From Pseudomonadota bacterium (GTDB taxonomy: Bacteria > Pseudomonadota > Gammaproteobacteria > Burkholderiales > Burkholderiaceae_E): a stretch of 64,000 nucleotides of DNA. How positions within the stretch are numbered: position 1 is the first letter of the stretch; each line of letters opens with the position of its first letter. The translations under genes and the position numbers were made by a program. The stretch spans positions 1 through 64,000 of the forward strand of contig CAUJHG010000025.1 of the NCBI GenBank assembly GCA_963204785.1, read 5' to 3'. This document shows positions 17,849-27,818 of this stretch, piece after piece. The notes under the pieces were generated by a model. That model ran no database searches and had not been told where the DNA came from. It saw nothing but the letters and a program-made list of their open reading frames with translations.

Positions 17849-18853
17849 ATGGACGAGACGCCCTTGCGCAGCCTGAGCGCCGAGCACCTGCGCCTGACGC
17901 TGCCGCTGATGAGCCGGCACGCCGTCGACTACGGGCCGCAGAGCTACGCACTGTGGTTCTCCTACGTCACTGGCGAGCACCCGCGGCTCACGGCTGCACT
18001 GGATTCCGTGGTGGCTGCGCAGTCGCGCCTGAGCCAGGAACAGACCCGCTCGCTGGTCGGCCTGCTCTGCGACGCCAGCGACCTGGAGGCCATGGGCAGG
18101 ATCCGCACGGCGCTGTCGCAGGTGATCGACAGCACCGCCGACGCGAGCGCCCGGACCCGCGAGACCACCGGCCAGATGCGGGCAAGGATGAGCGCGGCAG
18201 CCGGGCTGCTCGCCGAGGACCCCGACACCGGCGCCGCGCGGCTGGTCGAGAGCGCAGGCCTGATGGAGATGTCGCTCGAGCAGTTGGACAACCGGCTGCG
18301 CGAGTCCGAAGCCCAGGTCGCACAGCTCAAGGCGCGGCTGGACGACGTGCGGCGCGAGGCGCGCACCGACGCGCTGACGAAGCTGCTGAACCGGCGCGCC
18401 TTCGACGAGATCCTCGAGGCGCAGATGCGGGCTGCCCACCCGACCGCACGGCCGCTGTCGCTGGTGATGGTCGATGCCGACCATTTCAAGCGGGTCAACG
18501 ACGAGCTCGGCCACGTGTTCGGTGACCGGGTGCTGCGCTCGATCGCCGAGGTGCTGTCGCGCAACGTCAAGGGCAAGGACCTGCTGGCCCGCTTCGGCGG
18601 CGAGGAGTTCGCGCTGCTGCTGCCGGACACCGCCATCGCCGGGGCGACCCAGCTGGCCGAGCAGCTGCGCGTCGCGGTCGAGGGGATCCGCATCAAGCGC
18701 GCCGACACGCAGCAGGTGGTCAGCAACATCACCGTCTCCTGCGGGGTCACGCAGCTCGCGGCCGACGACACCCCATCCACCTTCGTCGACCGCGCCGACA
18801 GCGCGCTCTACGAAGCCAAGCGTCAGGGACGCAACCGCGTCGCTGCAGCCTGA
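17849..18853 (+). CDS. Diguanylate cyclase (GGDEF domain) with N-terminal helical domain
   Basis: Makes cyclic di-GMP from two GTP. The 334-residue product has a soluble all-helical N-terminal region (1-135), a heptad-like linker (about 140-172, LEQLDNRLRESEAQVAQLKA), then the catalytic domain from ARTDALTKLLNRRAF. The metal-binding VMVDADHFKRVND is at about 206-218 and the active loop RFGGEEF has GGEEF at 250-254. The usual inhibitory I-site RxxD is KGKD (241-244), lacking its Arg. No membrane segment or known sensor domain is visible. The frame is open upstream, but MDETPL with GAGGG before it is the best start. The 53-codon ORF just upstream may be its leader. Confidence 0.9.
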   Translation: MDETPLRSLSAEHLRLTLPLMSRHAVDYGPQSYALWFSYVTGEHPRLTAALDSVVAAQSRLSQEQTRSLVGLLCDASDLEAMGRIRTALSQVIDSTADASARTRETTGQMRARMSAAAGLLAEDPDTGAARLVESAGLMEMSLEQLDNRLRESEAQVAQLKARLDDVRREARTDALTKLLNRRAFDEILEAQMRAAHPTARPLSLVMVDADHFKRVNDELGHVFGDRVLRSIAEVLSRNVKGKDLLARFGGEEFALLLPDTAIAGATQLAEQLRVAVEGIRIKRADTQQVVSNITVSCGVTQLAADDTPSTFVDRADSALYEAKRQGRNRVAAA

Positions 18854-18888
18854 GCCAGGCGCAGCCCCCACGCCACGCAGGAGACCCG

Positions 18889-19647
18889 ATGCGCCCGAAC
18901 CGGCTTCAGCAGATCTTCGCAGCGAAGCAGACCGCCATCGGCGGCTGGTGTGCGATCCCGGACAGCTATTGCGCCGAGCTGATGGGGCACAGCGGCTACG
19001 ACACGGTCGTGGTCGACCTCCAGCACGGTCCGCTCTACCTGGATGCCGCGGTGCCGATGCTGCAGGCGCTGTCCTCGACCGACGCGGTGCCGATGGCGCG
19101 CTGCTCGGCCAACAGCTTCGGCGAGATCAACAAGCTGCTCGACGCGGGCGCCTACGGCATCGTCTGCCCGATGATCGACAGCGCCGACGATGCGCGCGCG
19201 CTGGTTGCGGCCTGCCGCTATCCGCCGGTGGGCACGCGCTCCTTCGGGCCGACCCGCGGCTTCCTCCACGGCGGACCGGACTACTTCGCGCACGCCAACG
19301 ACACGATCCTCGTCTGGGCGATGATCGAGACCCCCAGGGGTCTGCAGAACCTGGAGGAGATCTGCGCCGTGCCCGGCCTGGACGGCGTCTTCGTCGGCCC
19401 CAGCGACCTGAGCCTCGCACTGGGCGTGTCTCCCAGCCCGAAGTGGCGCCAGCCGCCGCTGTCGGATGCGCTCGCCCGCGTGCTCGCGGCCGCGCATCGC
19501 GCGGACAGGCTGGCCGGAATCTTCTGCGTCAGCGTCGAATTCGCGATCGAGATGAGGCAGATGGGCTTCGACTTCGTGGTCCACGCGAACGACGCGTCGA
19601 TCCTGCGCGAGGCGGCCCAGGCGGGTGTCGCGGCGATCCGCCGCTGA
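18889..19647 (+). CDS. HpcH/HpaI-family aldolase
   Basis: Class II pyruvate-dependent aldolase of the HpaI / 2-keto-3-deoxyglucarate aldolase group, 252 residues. The family markers are DTVVVDLQHGP with the catalytic His, the metal-binding Glu in WAMIETPRGLQNLEEI, and the metal-binding Asp in GVFVGPSDLSLALG. It cleaves a 4-hydroxy-2-oxo acid to pyruvate plus an aldehyde; the natural substrate cannot be told from sequence. The ATG has AGGAG at good spacing. It follows the GGDEF gene by 35 bases on the same strand but has no obvious functional tie to it. It converges on the DUF429 gene with only four bases between the stops. Confidence 0.9.
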   Translation: MRPNRLQQIFAAKQTAIGGWCAIPDSYCAELMGHSGYDTVVVDLQHGPLYLDAAVPMLQALSSTDAVPMARCSANSFGEINKLLDAGAYGIVCPMIDSADDARALVAACRYPPVGTRSFGPTRGFLHGGPDYFAHANDTILVWAMIETPRGLQNLEEICAVPGLDGVFVGPSDLSLALGVSPSPKWRQPPLSDALARVLAAAHRADRLAGIFCVSVEFAIEMRQMGFDFVVHANDASILREAAQAGVAAIRR

Positions 19648-19651
19648 GCGC

Positions 19652-20506
19652 TCAGACGCCCACGATCCACCCTTCGACCGGATCGATCGGATCGGGCAGG
19701 CCGTAGCCGGCGTCCCGGCGCTGCGCTGCCCAGGCCGCCTGCACCGCGCACAGCACCGCATCGACCAGATCGCCTCCGGCGTCGTCGATGCAGGCGCTGC
19801 GCAGCGCGGGCGGCAGCACCACGGCCGGCCCTTTCAGCGCGCCGTCCTGCAGCGCCTCGACCAGGCGCGCCCTTGCCTGCGCACGCTGCGGCGTGCGGCC
19901 GCTGCGCAGGTCACTCTTGTACGAGACACGCCCGAGCGCCGAGCGCGCCAGGGCTCCGGGATAGGCCTCGAGCGCCACCCGCCCCGGATCGCCCGGCTGC
20001 AGGCCTGGAATGTCGACTCCGGCGGCGAGCAGCCGCGGCGCGCCGGCCTGCAGCATGAAGGCGACCGGCGGGTTCACCCACTTCATCGACGGGCTGGAGC
20101 CGGCCGGCCGGTCGGTGGCGCGATGCGCGAACTTCGCGCCTGCCGGGCGCGCGTCGCACCAGCCGCGAAAGGCGGCGACCATTTCGGCGCGCGGCATCGC
20201 GGCCAGATGCCGCACCATCTGCGCCCACGCCCCTTCGCCATTGGCCGGCGAATGCGGCCAGCCCAGTTCTCGCAGCAGTTCGCGTGGCAGGCCGAAGGGG
20301 AAGTCGAAGGCGCCGACCCACGGGCCCGGCCGGAGCAGGAAACGATCGAAGTCGGCGAAGCTGGTGAGCCGCTCGATCCCGGTCAGGTGCAGGCGGTCTG
20401 CGCGCAGCCGGCCGGCCGCGGCCACGATCGGCTTGCGCGCCCGCGGCGCGGAAGTGAAGTCGATCCCGAGGATCAGCGGCACCGGCCCGGACGCGCTGCG
20501 CGGCAT
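19652..20506 (-). CDS. DUF429-domain protein, predicted RNase H-like fold
   Basis: A 284-residue protein with DUF429 hallmarks: LILGIDFTSAPRARKPIV near the N-terminus, GAFDFPFGLPRELL, the polar segment RATDRPAGSSPSMKW, and the acidic C-terminal DDAGGDLVDAVLCAVQAAWA. The repeated acidic residues suggest a nuclease-like metal site, but no activity is established. I use the ATG at 20506. A GTG at 20551 would add 15 residues and overlap the cardiolipin synthase stop by 20 bases, which is also plausible in this tightly packed run. It is the last gene of the fmdB-aspS-cls run and its cellular role is unknown. Confidence 0.82.
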   Translation of the reverse strand: MPRSASGPVPLILGIDFTSAPRARKPIVAAAGRLRADRLHLTGIERLTSFADFDRFLLRPGPWVGAFDFPFGLPRELLRELGWPHSPANGEGAWAQMVRHLAAMPRAEMVAAFRGWCDARPAGAKFAHRATDRPAGSSPSMKWVNPPVAFMLQAGAPRLLAAGVDIPGLQPGDPGRVALEAYPGALARSALGRVSYKSDLRSGRTPQRAQARARLVEALQDGALKGPAVVLPPALRSACIDDAGGDLVDAVLCAVQAAWAAQRRDAGYGLPDPIDPVEGWIVGV

Positions 20507-20531
20507 GTGCTGGCCGACCCCGTGCGCCGGC

Positions 20532-21767
20532 TCAGTACTCTGCGCCGACACCGCTCAGGGCGACGCCGAGCCGCAGCAGCGCGAAGGCGAGGCCGTGCAG
20601 CGCGCGGGTCGGCCAGCGCCGCCGCGCGTGCTGCCACGCGAGCACCGCCGCCCCGCCCTCGTCGATCGCGGTCTCGATCCGCTGGCGCAACTGCTCGGCG
20701 AACCCGGCATCCTCGACGACGACGTTCGCCTCGCGGGCGAGCAGCAGCGAGAAGGGGTCGATGTTCGACGACCCCACGGTGGCCCAGTCGTCGACCACCG
20801 CGGCCTTCGCATGCAGGAAGCTGCGCCGGTACTCGACGATCGCGATCCCGGCGCGCAGCAGCTCTTCGTACATCGCCCTGGTCGCCCAGTGCTGCAGCCG
20901 GTACTCGACCCGACCCTGCAGCAGCAGGCGCACCCGCACGCCCCTGGCCGCCGCCGCCTTCAGCGCGCTGCGCATCCGGCGACCCGGCAGGAAGTAGGCA
21001 TTGGCGATCAGCACCTCGCGCCGCGCCGCCCGGATCGCCCGCAGGTACTCGTCCTCGATCGCCCGCCGGAACCGCAGGTTGTCGCGCAGCACCAGCATGG
21101 CGTGCATCCGGCCCGCCGGCGTGACCTCGCACAGCCCGCCGGGCTTCGGACCGAGGAGCTCGCGCCCGCGCGCGCGCACCATCCGCGTGGGCCTGTTGAG
21201 CAGCGTGAGCTCCCACCACAGGCGCCGCACCGCGAGCTGGGCGGTCGCCACCAGCGGGCCGCGCACCCGGACGGCGAAGTCCAGGCGCGGCCAGTCGAGC
21301 CTGCCGTGGTTGAGGTCGGACAGATCGTCGAGGATGTTGATCCCGCCGACGAAGACGACGCGTCCGTCGATCACCGCGAGCTTGCGGTGCAGGCGGCGCA
21401 GCCGCCGGCGGTCGAGCGACAGCAGCCGGCGCTCGGGGCGGAAGGTCTCGATCGCGACCCCGCCCGCGGCGAGGATCGACGCCACCTGCGGGCCGAGGCG
21501 TCGCGTTCCGAAGCCGTCGACCACCAGCCGGACCTCGACTCCGCGCTGCGCGGCCGAGGCCAGCGCGGCAGCCACCGCACGTGCGCTCGAATCGTCGGCG
21601 AAGATGTAGGTCTCGAGCGAGACCTCGGCAAGCGCCTGCCCGATCGCATCGATCAGGGCGGGGAAGAACTCTCGCCCCCCTTCGAGGAGGACCACCTCGT
21701 GGCCCGCCTGCCGGACCGGCCGCAGGCTCTCGTACCAGGCGCGGGCGGCGAGCTGGCGCGCAGTCAT
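20532..21767 (-). CDS. clsB: Cardiolipin synthase ClsB-like phospholipase D
   Basis: Phospholipase D superfamily enzyme of 411 residues, expected to join phosphatidyl groups to form cardiolipin. Two HKD motifs are visible: HRKLAVIDGRVVFVGGIN in the N-terminal half and HAKAAVVDDWATVGSSNID in the C-terminal half. No N-terminal transmembrane helices are seen, as in ClsB and unlike ClsA. The ATG overlaps the stop of the upstream EEP gene by four bases (ATGA). The same EEP-then-cls order is found for ybhP-clsB in enteric bacteria, which supports the assignment. A more general PLD-family transferase is the alternative. Confidence 0.9.
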   Translation of the reverse strand: MTARQLAARAWYESLRPVRQAGHEVVLLEGGREFFPALIDAIGQALAEVSLETYIFADDSSARAVAAALASAAQRGVEVRLVVDGFGTRRLGPQVASILAAGGVAIETFRPERRLLSLDRRRLRRLHRKLAVIDGRVVFVGGINILDDLSDLNHGRLDWPRLDFAVRVRGPLVATAQLAVRRLWWELTLLNRPTRMVRARGRELLGPKPGGLCEVTPAGRMHAMLVLRDNLRFRRAIEDEYLRAIRAARREVLIANAYFLPGRRMRSALKAAAARGVRVRLLLQGRVEYRLQHWATRAMYEELLRAGIAIVEYRRSFLHAKAAVVDDWATVGSSNIDPFSLLLAREANVVVEDAGFAEQLRQRIETAIDEGGAAVLAWQHARRRWPTRALHGLAFALLRLGVALSGVGAEY

Positions 21768-22762
21768 CCCGCCAGGCTGAGATCCGCGACCAGGGGACTG
21801 TGATCGGAGAGCTGCGCCCACTCGGGCCCGCGCAGCACCCTCGCGGCGGAGACCTCGAAGCCGCGGGTGTAGATGCGGTCCATGCGCAGCCAGGGCACCA
21901 GTGCCGGGTAGGTGCGCGCGGTGCGCACCATCCGCGGCAGCCGCGCGACCTGGACGCTCGCCCCCGGGGGCGGCGGCTGCCGGTCGCGGACGAAGTGCAC
22001 GACCCGCTCGGCGACGCCACGCGGCCGGGCGACGTCGAAGGCCTCACGCACCTGCAGCCGCTCGCAGAAACGGGCCGAGAGCTGGTTGCGCCAGTCGTTG
22101 AAGTCCCCGGCGATGATCAGCGGCGCGTCAGCGTCCACCTCGCGCTCGATCCAGTCGATCAGCACCTGCGCCTGCCGCTCGCGGCTGCGCGCGAGCAGCC
22201 CGAAGTGCACGACGAAGCAGTGCACCGGACGCCCCCCCACCTGCACCACGCAGTGCAGCACCCCGCGCTTCTCGAGCGCGTGGTCGGAGAAATCACGGTT
22301 CTCCAGGCCCAGGATCGGAAAGCGCGACAGCAGCGCATTGCCGTGGTGGCCGTGCAGATAGGTGGCGTTCTGCCCGTAGGCAGCCTCGAAGGTGCGCTTG
22401 AGCCCCGGCGCGCGCGCGAGGAACTGGTCCTGCGGCTCGACCGGCCACTGCTCGAAGCGCTCCGCGTTGCGCTGGTGCCGGCCCTGCACCTCCTGGAGGA
22501 AGACGAGATCCGCGCCGAGATCGTGCAGGCGCGCGCGCAGTTCGTGGATGCGCGAAACCCGGCGCAGCCCGAAGAAGTCGCGGACCACGCCCTTGTGGAT
22601 GTTGTAGGTCGCAACCCGCAGCCGCGACTCCGCAGGCACCGCAGGCGCCGCGGACGAGCCCGTCTGCGCGTCCCGCCGGCGCCGGGGTCCGCCGGTGGCG
22701 GCAGCGCCGCTGCGGCGTGCGCCCGGCGCGGCAGCTCGGGCGGCGGCCGGCGCCCTGATCAT
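21764..22762 (-). CDS. Endonuclease/exonuclease/phosphatase (EEP) family protein, YbhP-like
   Basis: Metal-dependent phosphoesterase fold, 332 residues. After an Ala/Arg-rich N-terminal tail of about 45 residues the EEP core begins with LRVATYNIHKGV. It continues with LVFLQEVQGRH (catalytic Glu), PLIIAGDFNDWRNQL and ends with SDHSPLVADL. Its start overlaps the nudB stop by four bases and its stop overlaps the clsB start by four bases, so the three are translated as a coupled unit. YbhP-like proteins accompany ClsB in several proteobacteria, and a role in phospholipid head-group chemistry is possible but unproven. The low-complexity N-terminus makes the exact start uncertain. Confidence 0.85.
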   Translation of the reverse strand: MIRAPAAARAAAPGARRSGAAATGGPRRRRDAQTGSSAAPAVPAESRLRVATYNIHKGVVRDFFGLRRVSRIHELRARLHDLGADLVFLQEVQGRHQRNAERFEQWPVEPQDQFLARAPGLKRTFEAAYGQNATYLHGHHGNALLSRFPILGLENRDFSDHALEKRGVLHCVVQVGGRPVHCFVVHFGLLARSRERQAQVLIDWIEREVDADAPLIIAGDFNDWRNQLSARFCERLQVREAFDVARPRGVAERVVHFVRDRQPPPPGASVQVARLPRMVRTARTYPALVPWLRMDRIYTRGFEVSAARVLRGPEWAQLSDHSPLVADLSLAG

Positions 22763-23235
22763 CGCGGCTGCACCGGCCCGGTGGACCGGCAGCGGGCTGC
22801 CCGGGCGGGGAGTTCGCGGATCGCCTGCACGTTGCTCCAGGAGAAGCAGCGCTCGGCGGCCTCCTGCCAGGCGAGCCAGTCGTGGCGCAGGTGCTCGCGC
22901 GGCGCGACCCGCACCGGCAGCGCCTGCGGGACGAGCAGTCCGAACACGTGCTCGGTGTTGTGCGTCACACCCTCGGGATAGCGGTGCCGCCAGTGCGGAT
23001 AGATCTCGTAGCGGTTCTCCAGCCGCCAATCGCACAGCCGGTGGGCGCGCGCGTCGATGCCGGTCTCCTCGAGCACCTCGCGCCGCGCAGTCTCCTCGAG
23101 CGGCTCGTCGGGACGCTCGAGACTGCCGGTGACCGACTGCCAGAAGCCCGGGTGGTCGGCGCGTTCGAGCACCAGCACGCGCAGATCGGGCGTGTGGATG
23201 ACGACGAGGACCGAGACGGGGATCTTGCTGCCCAC
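22759..23235 (-). CDS. nudB: Nudix hydrolase, dihydroneopterin triphosphate diphosphatase
   Basis: Removes pyrophosphate from dihydroneopterin triphosphate in folate synthesis. The product has 158 residues. The Nudix box reads GSLERPDEPLEETARREVLE, then ETGI; six residues rather than five separate Gly and the first Glu. The start is a GTG (VGSKIPVSVLVVIHT) with AGGGAG upstream; no ATG is available. It follows aspS by 77 bases, the same neighbour order seen for nudB in many proteobacteria, and its stop overlaps the EEP gene start. Generic Nudix activity is certain. The NudB role rests on family pattern and context. Confidence 0.85.
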   Translation of the reverse strand: MGSKIPVSVLVVIHTPDLRVLVLERADHPGFWQSVTGSLERPDEPLEETARREVLEETGIDARAHRLCDWRLENRYEIYPHWRHRYPEGVTHNTEHVFGLLVPQALPVRVAPREHLRHDWLAWQEAAERCFSWSNVQAIRELPARAARCRSTGPVQPR

Positions 23236-23312
23236 GGTGCTCCCTGGCTGGCCGGCCGGAGGCGGCCCATCCGGTATCGTACAGGCAGCGGCACCGTGGT
23301 TCGAGGAAGCGC

Positions 23313-25109
<1,797 letters not shown>

Positions 25110-25144
25110 GCTCGGGGTTCTCCAGGAAAACGGGGGCGCGCCGC

Positions 25145-25804
25145 TCAGGCGCGCGGGGAATTGCCGGGCGCAGGAGCGCCAGGACGGGCGATCGGCGCGA
25201 CCACGCCCATCGAGACGACGTACTTGAGCGCCTCGTCGACGGACATCCGCAGCTCGACCGCCTCGTCGCGCGGAATCATCAGGAAGAAGCCGGAAGTGGG
25301 GTTGGGCGTGGTCGGCACGTACACGGACACCATCTCGCGCTGCACGCTCTCGCGGATCTCTTCGGCTGGGGCCCCGGTCTGGAAGGCGATGGTCCAGACG
25401 CCGCGGCGCGGATACTGGACCAGCAGCGCCTTGCGGAAGGCCTGGCCGTTGGGCGAGAGCACGGTGTCGCTGACCTGCTTCACGCTCGAGTAGATCGAGC
25501 GCACGATCGGGATGCGCGACAGCAGCACCTCCCACCAGCGCACCAGCGCCTCGCCGATGAAGTTGCGCACCAGCAGTCCGGTGCAGAAGATGATCAGCAG
25601 GGTGAGGATCACCCCGAGGCCCGGGATGCGACGACCGAACAGGACCTCCGGCTGCAGCCGCGCTGGCAGCAGCAGCAGGCTCTGGTCCATCGTGCTGACG
25701 ATGAGGTTCAGCACCCACAGCGTGATCACCAGCGGCACCAGCAGCAGCAGGCCGGCGACGAAGTAGCTGCGGATCGGTGCCTTGGGTGTCGGATTCGTGT
25801 TGAT
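25145..25804 (-). CDS. DUF502-family integral membrane protein
   Basis: About 219 residues. The segment [20 protein letters not shown] is the first transmembrane helix and [20 protein letters not shown] the second. A conserved cytoplasmic part follows ([19 protein letters not shown] and [20 protein letters not shown]). DUF502 proteins are widespread and of unknown function, and in betaproteobacteria they often precede aspS, as here. No ATG, GTG or TTG lies between the fmdB stop and the first helix. I place the start at an ATC with GGGAG five bases before it; a CTG 12 bases further upstream is the other option. Start confidence is low, family confidence high. Confidence 0.85.
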   Translation of the reverse strand: MNTNPTPKAPIRSYFVAGLLLLVPLVITLWVLNLIVSTMDQSLLLLPARLQPEVLFGRRIPGLGVILTLLIIFCTGLLVRNFIGEALVRWWEVLLSRIPIVRSIYSSVKQVSDTVLSPNGQAFRKALLVQYPRRGVWTIAFQTGAPAEEIRESVQREMVSVYVPTTPNPTSGFFLMIPRDEAVELRMSVDEALKYVVSMGVVAPIARPGAPAPGNSPRA

Positions 25805-25836
25805 GGCAGCTCCCAGGGTGGGCAGGTGGCCGTGGC

Positions 25837-26187
25837 TCAGGCGGTCTTGCCGTCGGAAGGTGCGGCCGCCGACCCGCTCGCCGGTGTGGCGGCAGGCGCG
25901 GCGGCAGGCGCGGCGGCGGAGTCGGCAGCGCCGCCCTGGCCGCTGGCCCCGTCGCCGGCACCTTCCTTGCTGTCGGCGCCCGCCTTGGCAGCGGGCCCGG
26001 TGCCCTTGTCCCGGAAGTCGGTCACGTACCAGCCGCCGCCCTTGAGCTGGAAGGCCGGCGCGCTGAGCTGCTTCTCGAAGGTGGCGCGCCCGCAGGACGG
26101 GCACTCGCTGATCGGCGGGTCGGCGCGCTTCTGCAGCACGTCCTTCTGGAACCCGCAACTGTCGCATCGATAGGCGAAGATCGGCAT
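25837..26187 (-). CDS. FmdB-family zinc ribbon protein
   Basis: Small 116-residue protein. The first 50 residues form the FmdB zinc ribbon ([20 protein letters not shown], then [11 protein letters not shown]), with two CxxC pairs for one zinc. The rest, after [13 protein letters not shown], is a low-complexity Ala/Gly/Pro tail that probably lacks fixed structure. The family is sometimes called a regulatory protein but has no secure function. The ATG at 26187 gives the canonical MPIFAYRC start; 11 more codons upstream are in frame but unlike the family. It heads the run to DUF502 and aspS and diverges from gdhA. Confidence 0.9.
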   Translation of the reverse strand: MPIFAYRCDSCGFQKDVLQKRADPPISECPSCGRATFEKQLSAPAFQLKGGGWYVTDFRDKGTGPAAKAGADSKEGAGDGASGQGGAADSAAAPAAAPAATPASGSAAAPSDGKTA

Positions 26188-26232
26188 GTCGGTTGGATGT
26201 CGTCCGGTATGGAAAATCACGGGAAACCTTTG

Positions 26233-26238
26233 ATTCTA
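26233..26238 (-). promoter_or_regulatory. Predicted -10 element upstream of fmdB
   Basis: Minus-strand TAGAAT (five of six to consensus), about 45 bases before the fmdB ATG. No good -35 is seen at the right spacing, so this is a weak prediction for the start of the fmdB-DUF502-aspS run. Confidence 0.35.
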
Positions 26239-26281
26239 ATCGGAAACGTCGTCGACACGAAACATCAGGAGTTTTGTTGCA

Positions 26282-26310
26282 TTGCGAGATGCCCGGTGCG
26301 CCGGTATAGT
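26282..26310 (+). promoter_or_regulatory. Predicted sigma-70 promoter of gdhA
   Basis: TTGCGA (26282-26287) and TATAGT (26305-26310) are separated by exactly 17 bases and match consensus at four and five of six positions. The start would be near 26317, giving an untranslated leader of about 158 bases before the gdhA ATG. A TTGTTGCATTGC sequence overlaps the -35 and belongs to the motif described in the findings. The long leader holds no riboswitch I recognise. Confidence 0.5.
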
Positions 26311-26474
26311 CTTCGCCGCACCGGTTTCTCGTCCTGGCGCTTCGGGCCTCGCAACTCGTCCCCCTGCACCTTCGATGGGCGTCCTCCCCAGCAGGCGGCC
26401 GCCCGCCGGTTGTGTCGCGGGCCACGGCCGCGGGAGTCAGTCAACAGGAACAGCGCAACAGAAAGGAACCGTCG

Positions 26475-27818
26475 ATGAAGTACCGCCAGCTCTCCGATTT
26501 CCTGGATTCGGTCAAGGCACGCGATCCGCACCAACCAGAGTTCCTCCAGGCAGTGGAGGAAGTGATGACCAGCCTGTGGGGCTTCATCGTCGCCAATCCC
26601 CAGTACGCGGAACCGGGCCTGCTCGAGCGCCTGGTCGAACCCGAGCGCGCAATCCAGTTCCGCGTCGCCTGGACCGACGATCGCGGCGAGACCCACGTCA
26701 ACCGTGCCTTCCGGATCCAGCACAGCTCGGCGATCGGCCCTTTCAAGGGCGGAATGCGCTTCCATCCGTCGGTGAACATGTCGATCCTGAAGTTCCTCGC
26801 CTTCGAGCAGACCTTCAAGAACGCGCTCACCACGCTGCCGATGGGGGGCGGCAAGGGAGGCTCGGACTTCGACCCGAAAGGCCGCAGCCGCGGCGAGGTG
26901 ATGCGTTTCTGCCAGGCCCTGATGGTCGAGCTCTACCGGCATCTCGGCTCCGACACCGACGTTCCCGCCGGTGACATCGGCGTTGGCGGGCGAGAGGTCG
27001 GCTTCATGGCCGGCATGATGAAGAAGCTGTCGAACAGCGCCTCGTGCGTGTTCACCGGCAAGGGACTGTCCTTCGGAGGCAGCCTGATCCGCCCCGAGGC
27101 CACCGGCTACGGCCTGATCTACTTCGTCGAGCAGATGCTCGCCACCCGTTCGATGTCGCTCGAGGGGCTGCGCGTCTCGGTTTCCGGCTCGGGCAACGTC
27201 GCACAGTACGCGATCGAGAAGGCGATGGCCTACGGCGCGAAGGTGGTCACGGTTTCCGACTCGGGCGGAACCGTGTTTGACGAGAAGGGCTTCACGACCG
27301 CGAAGCTCGAGGAGCTGATGGAGGTGAAGAACGTCCGCTACGGCCGCGTCGAGGAGTATGCCAAGCGGATGGGCCTGCGCTTCGAGCCGGGCAAGCGCCC
27401 CTGGGGGATCCCGGTCGACGTCGCGCTGCCCTGCGCAACCGAGAACGAACTGGACGGTGACGCGGCCCGCGAACTGGTGAAGAACGGCGTCAAGTGCGTG
27501 GCCGAGGGCGCGAACATGCCCTCCACGCTCGAGGCGACCCACGTGTTCGTCGGCGCCAAGGTGCTCTACGGCCCGGGCAAGGCGGCCAACGCCGGCGGCG
27601 TCGCCACCTCCGGGCTCGAGATGACGCAGAACGCACAGCGCCTGCCCTGGGGACGCGACGAGGTCGACGCACGCCTGCTGGTGATCATGCGCGACATCCA
27701 CGAGAACTGCGTGCGCTACGGGCGCAAGGCGGACGGCTTCGTCAACTACGTGGACGGCGCGAACATCGCCGGCTTCGTCAAGGTTGCCGATGCGATGATC
27801 GCCCAGGGTCTGTACTGA
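26475..27818 (+). CDS. gdhA: NADP-type glutamate dehydrogenase
   Basis: Reversibly aminates 2-oxoglutarate with ammonia to glutamate. The 447-residue hexameric-type enzyme has the substrate-binding GPFKGGMRFHPSV, the catalytic-Lys motif PMGGGKGGSDFDP, the Asp-containing VPAGDIGVGGREVGFM and the nucleotide fold VSVSGSGNVAQYAIEKA. Its length and sequence fit the 450-residue GdhA class, usually NADPH-linked and biosynthetic. AAAGGAA precedes the ATG. With gltBD and gltIJKL also in the window, the segment is rich in glutamate metabolism. Its last 41 bases overlap the 3' end of selB on the opposite strand. Confidence 0.96.
   Translation: MKYRQLSDFLDSVKARDPHQPEFLQAVEEVMTSLWGFIVANPQYAEPGLLERLVEPERAIQFRVAWTDDRGETHVNRAFRIQHSSAIGPFKGGMRFHPSVNMSILKFLAFEQTFKNALTTLPMGGGKGGSDFDPKGRSRGEVMRFCQALMVELYRHLGSDTDVPAGDIGVGGREVGFMAGMMKKLSNSASCVFTGKGLSFGGSLIRPEATGYGLIYFVEQMLATRSMSLEGLRVSVSGSGNVAQYAIEKAMAYGAKVVTVSDSGGTVFDEKGFTTAKLEELMEVKNVRYGRVEEYAKRMGLRFEPGKRPWGIPVDVALPCATENELDGDAARELVKNGVKCVAEGANMPSTLEATHVFVGAKVLYGPGKAANAGGVATSGLEMTQNAQRLPWGRDEVDARLLVIMRDIHENCVRYGRKADGFVNYVDGANIAGFVKVADAMIAQGLY

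Noticed and set aside
19645..19654. Palindrome TGAGCGCTCA containing both convergent stop codons of the HpaI aldolase and DUF429 genes
   Set aside because: Too short for a terminator or regulatory site; a by-product of two TGA stops facing each other four bases apart.
25840..26020. Ala/Pro-rich repeats in fmdB as a tandem-repeat element
   Set aside because: Low-complexity coding sequence of the FmdB tail; no exact repeat unit persists.
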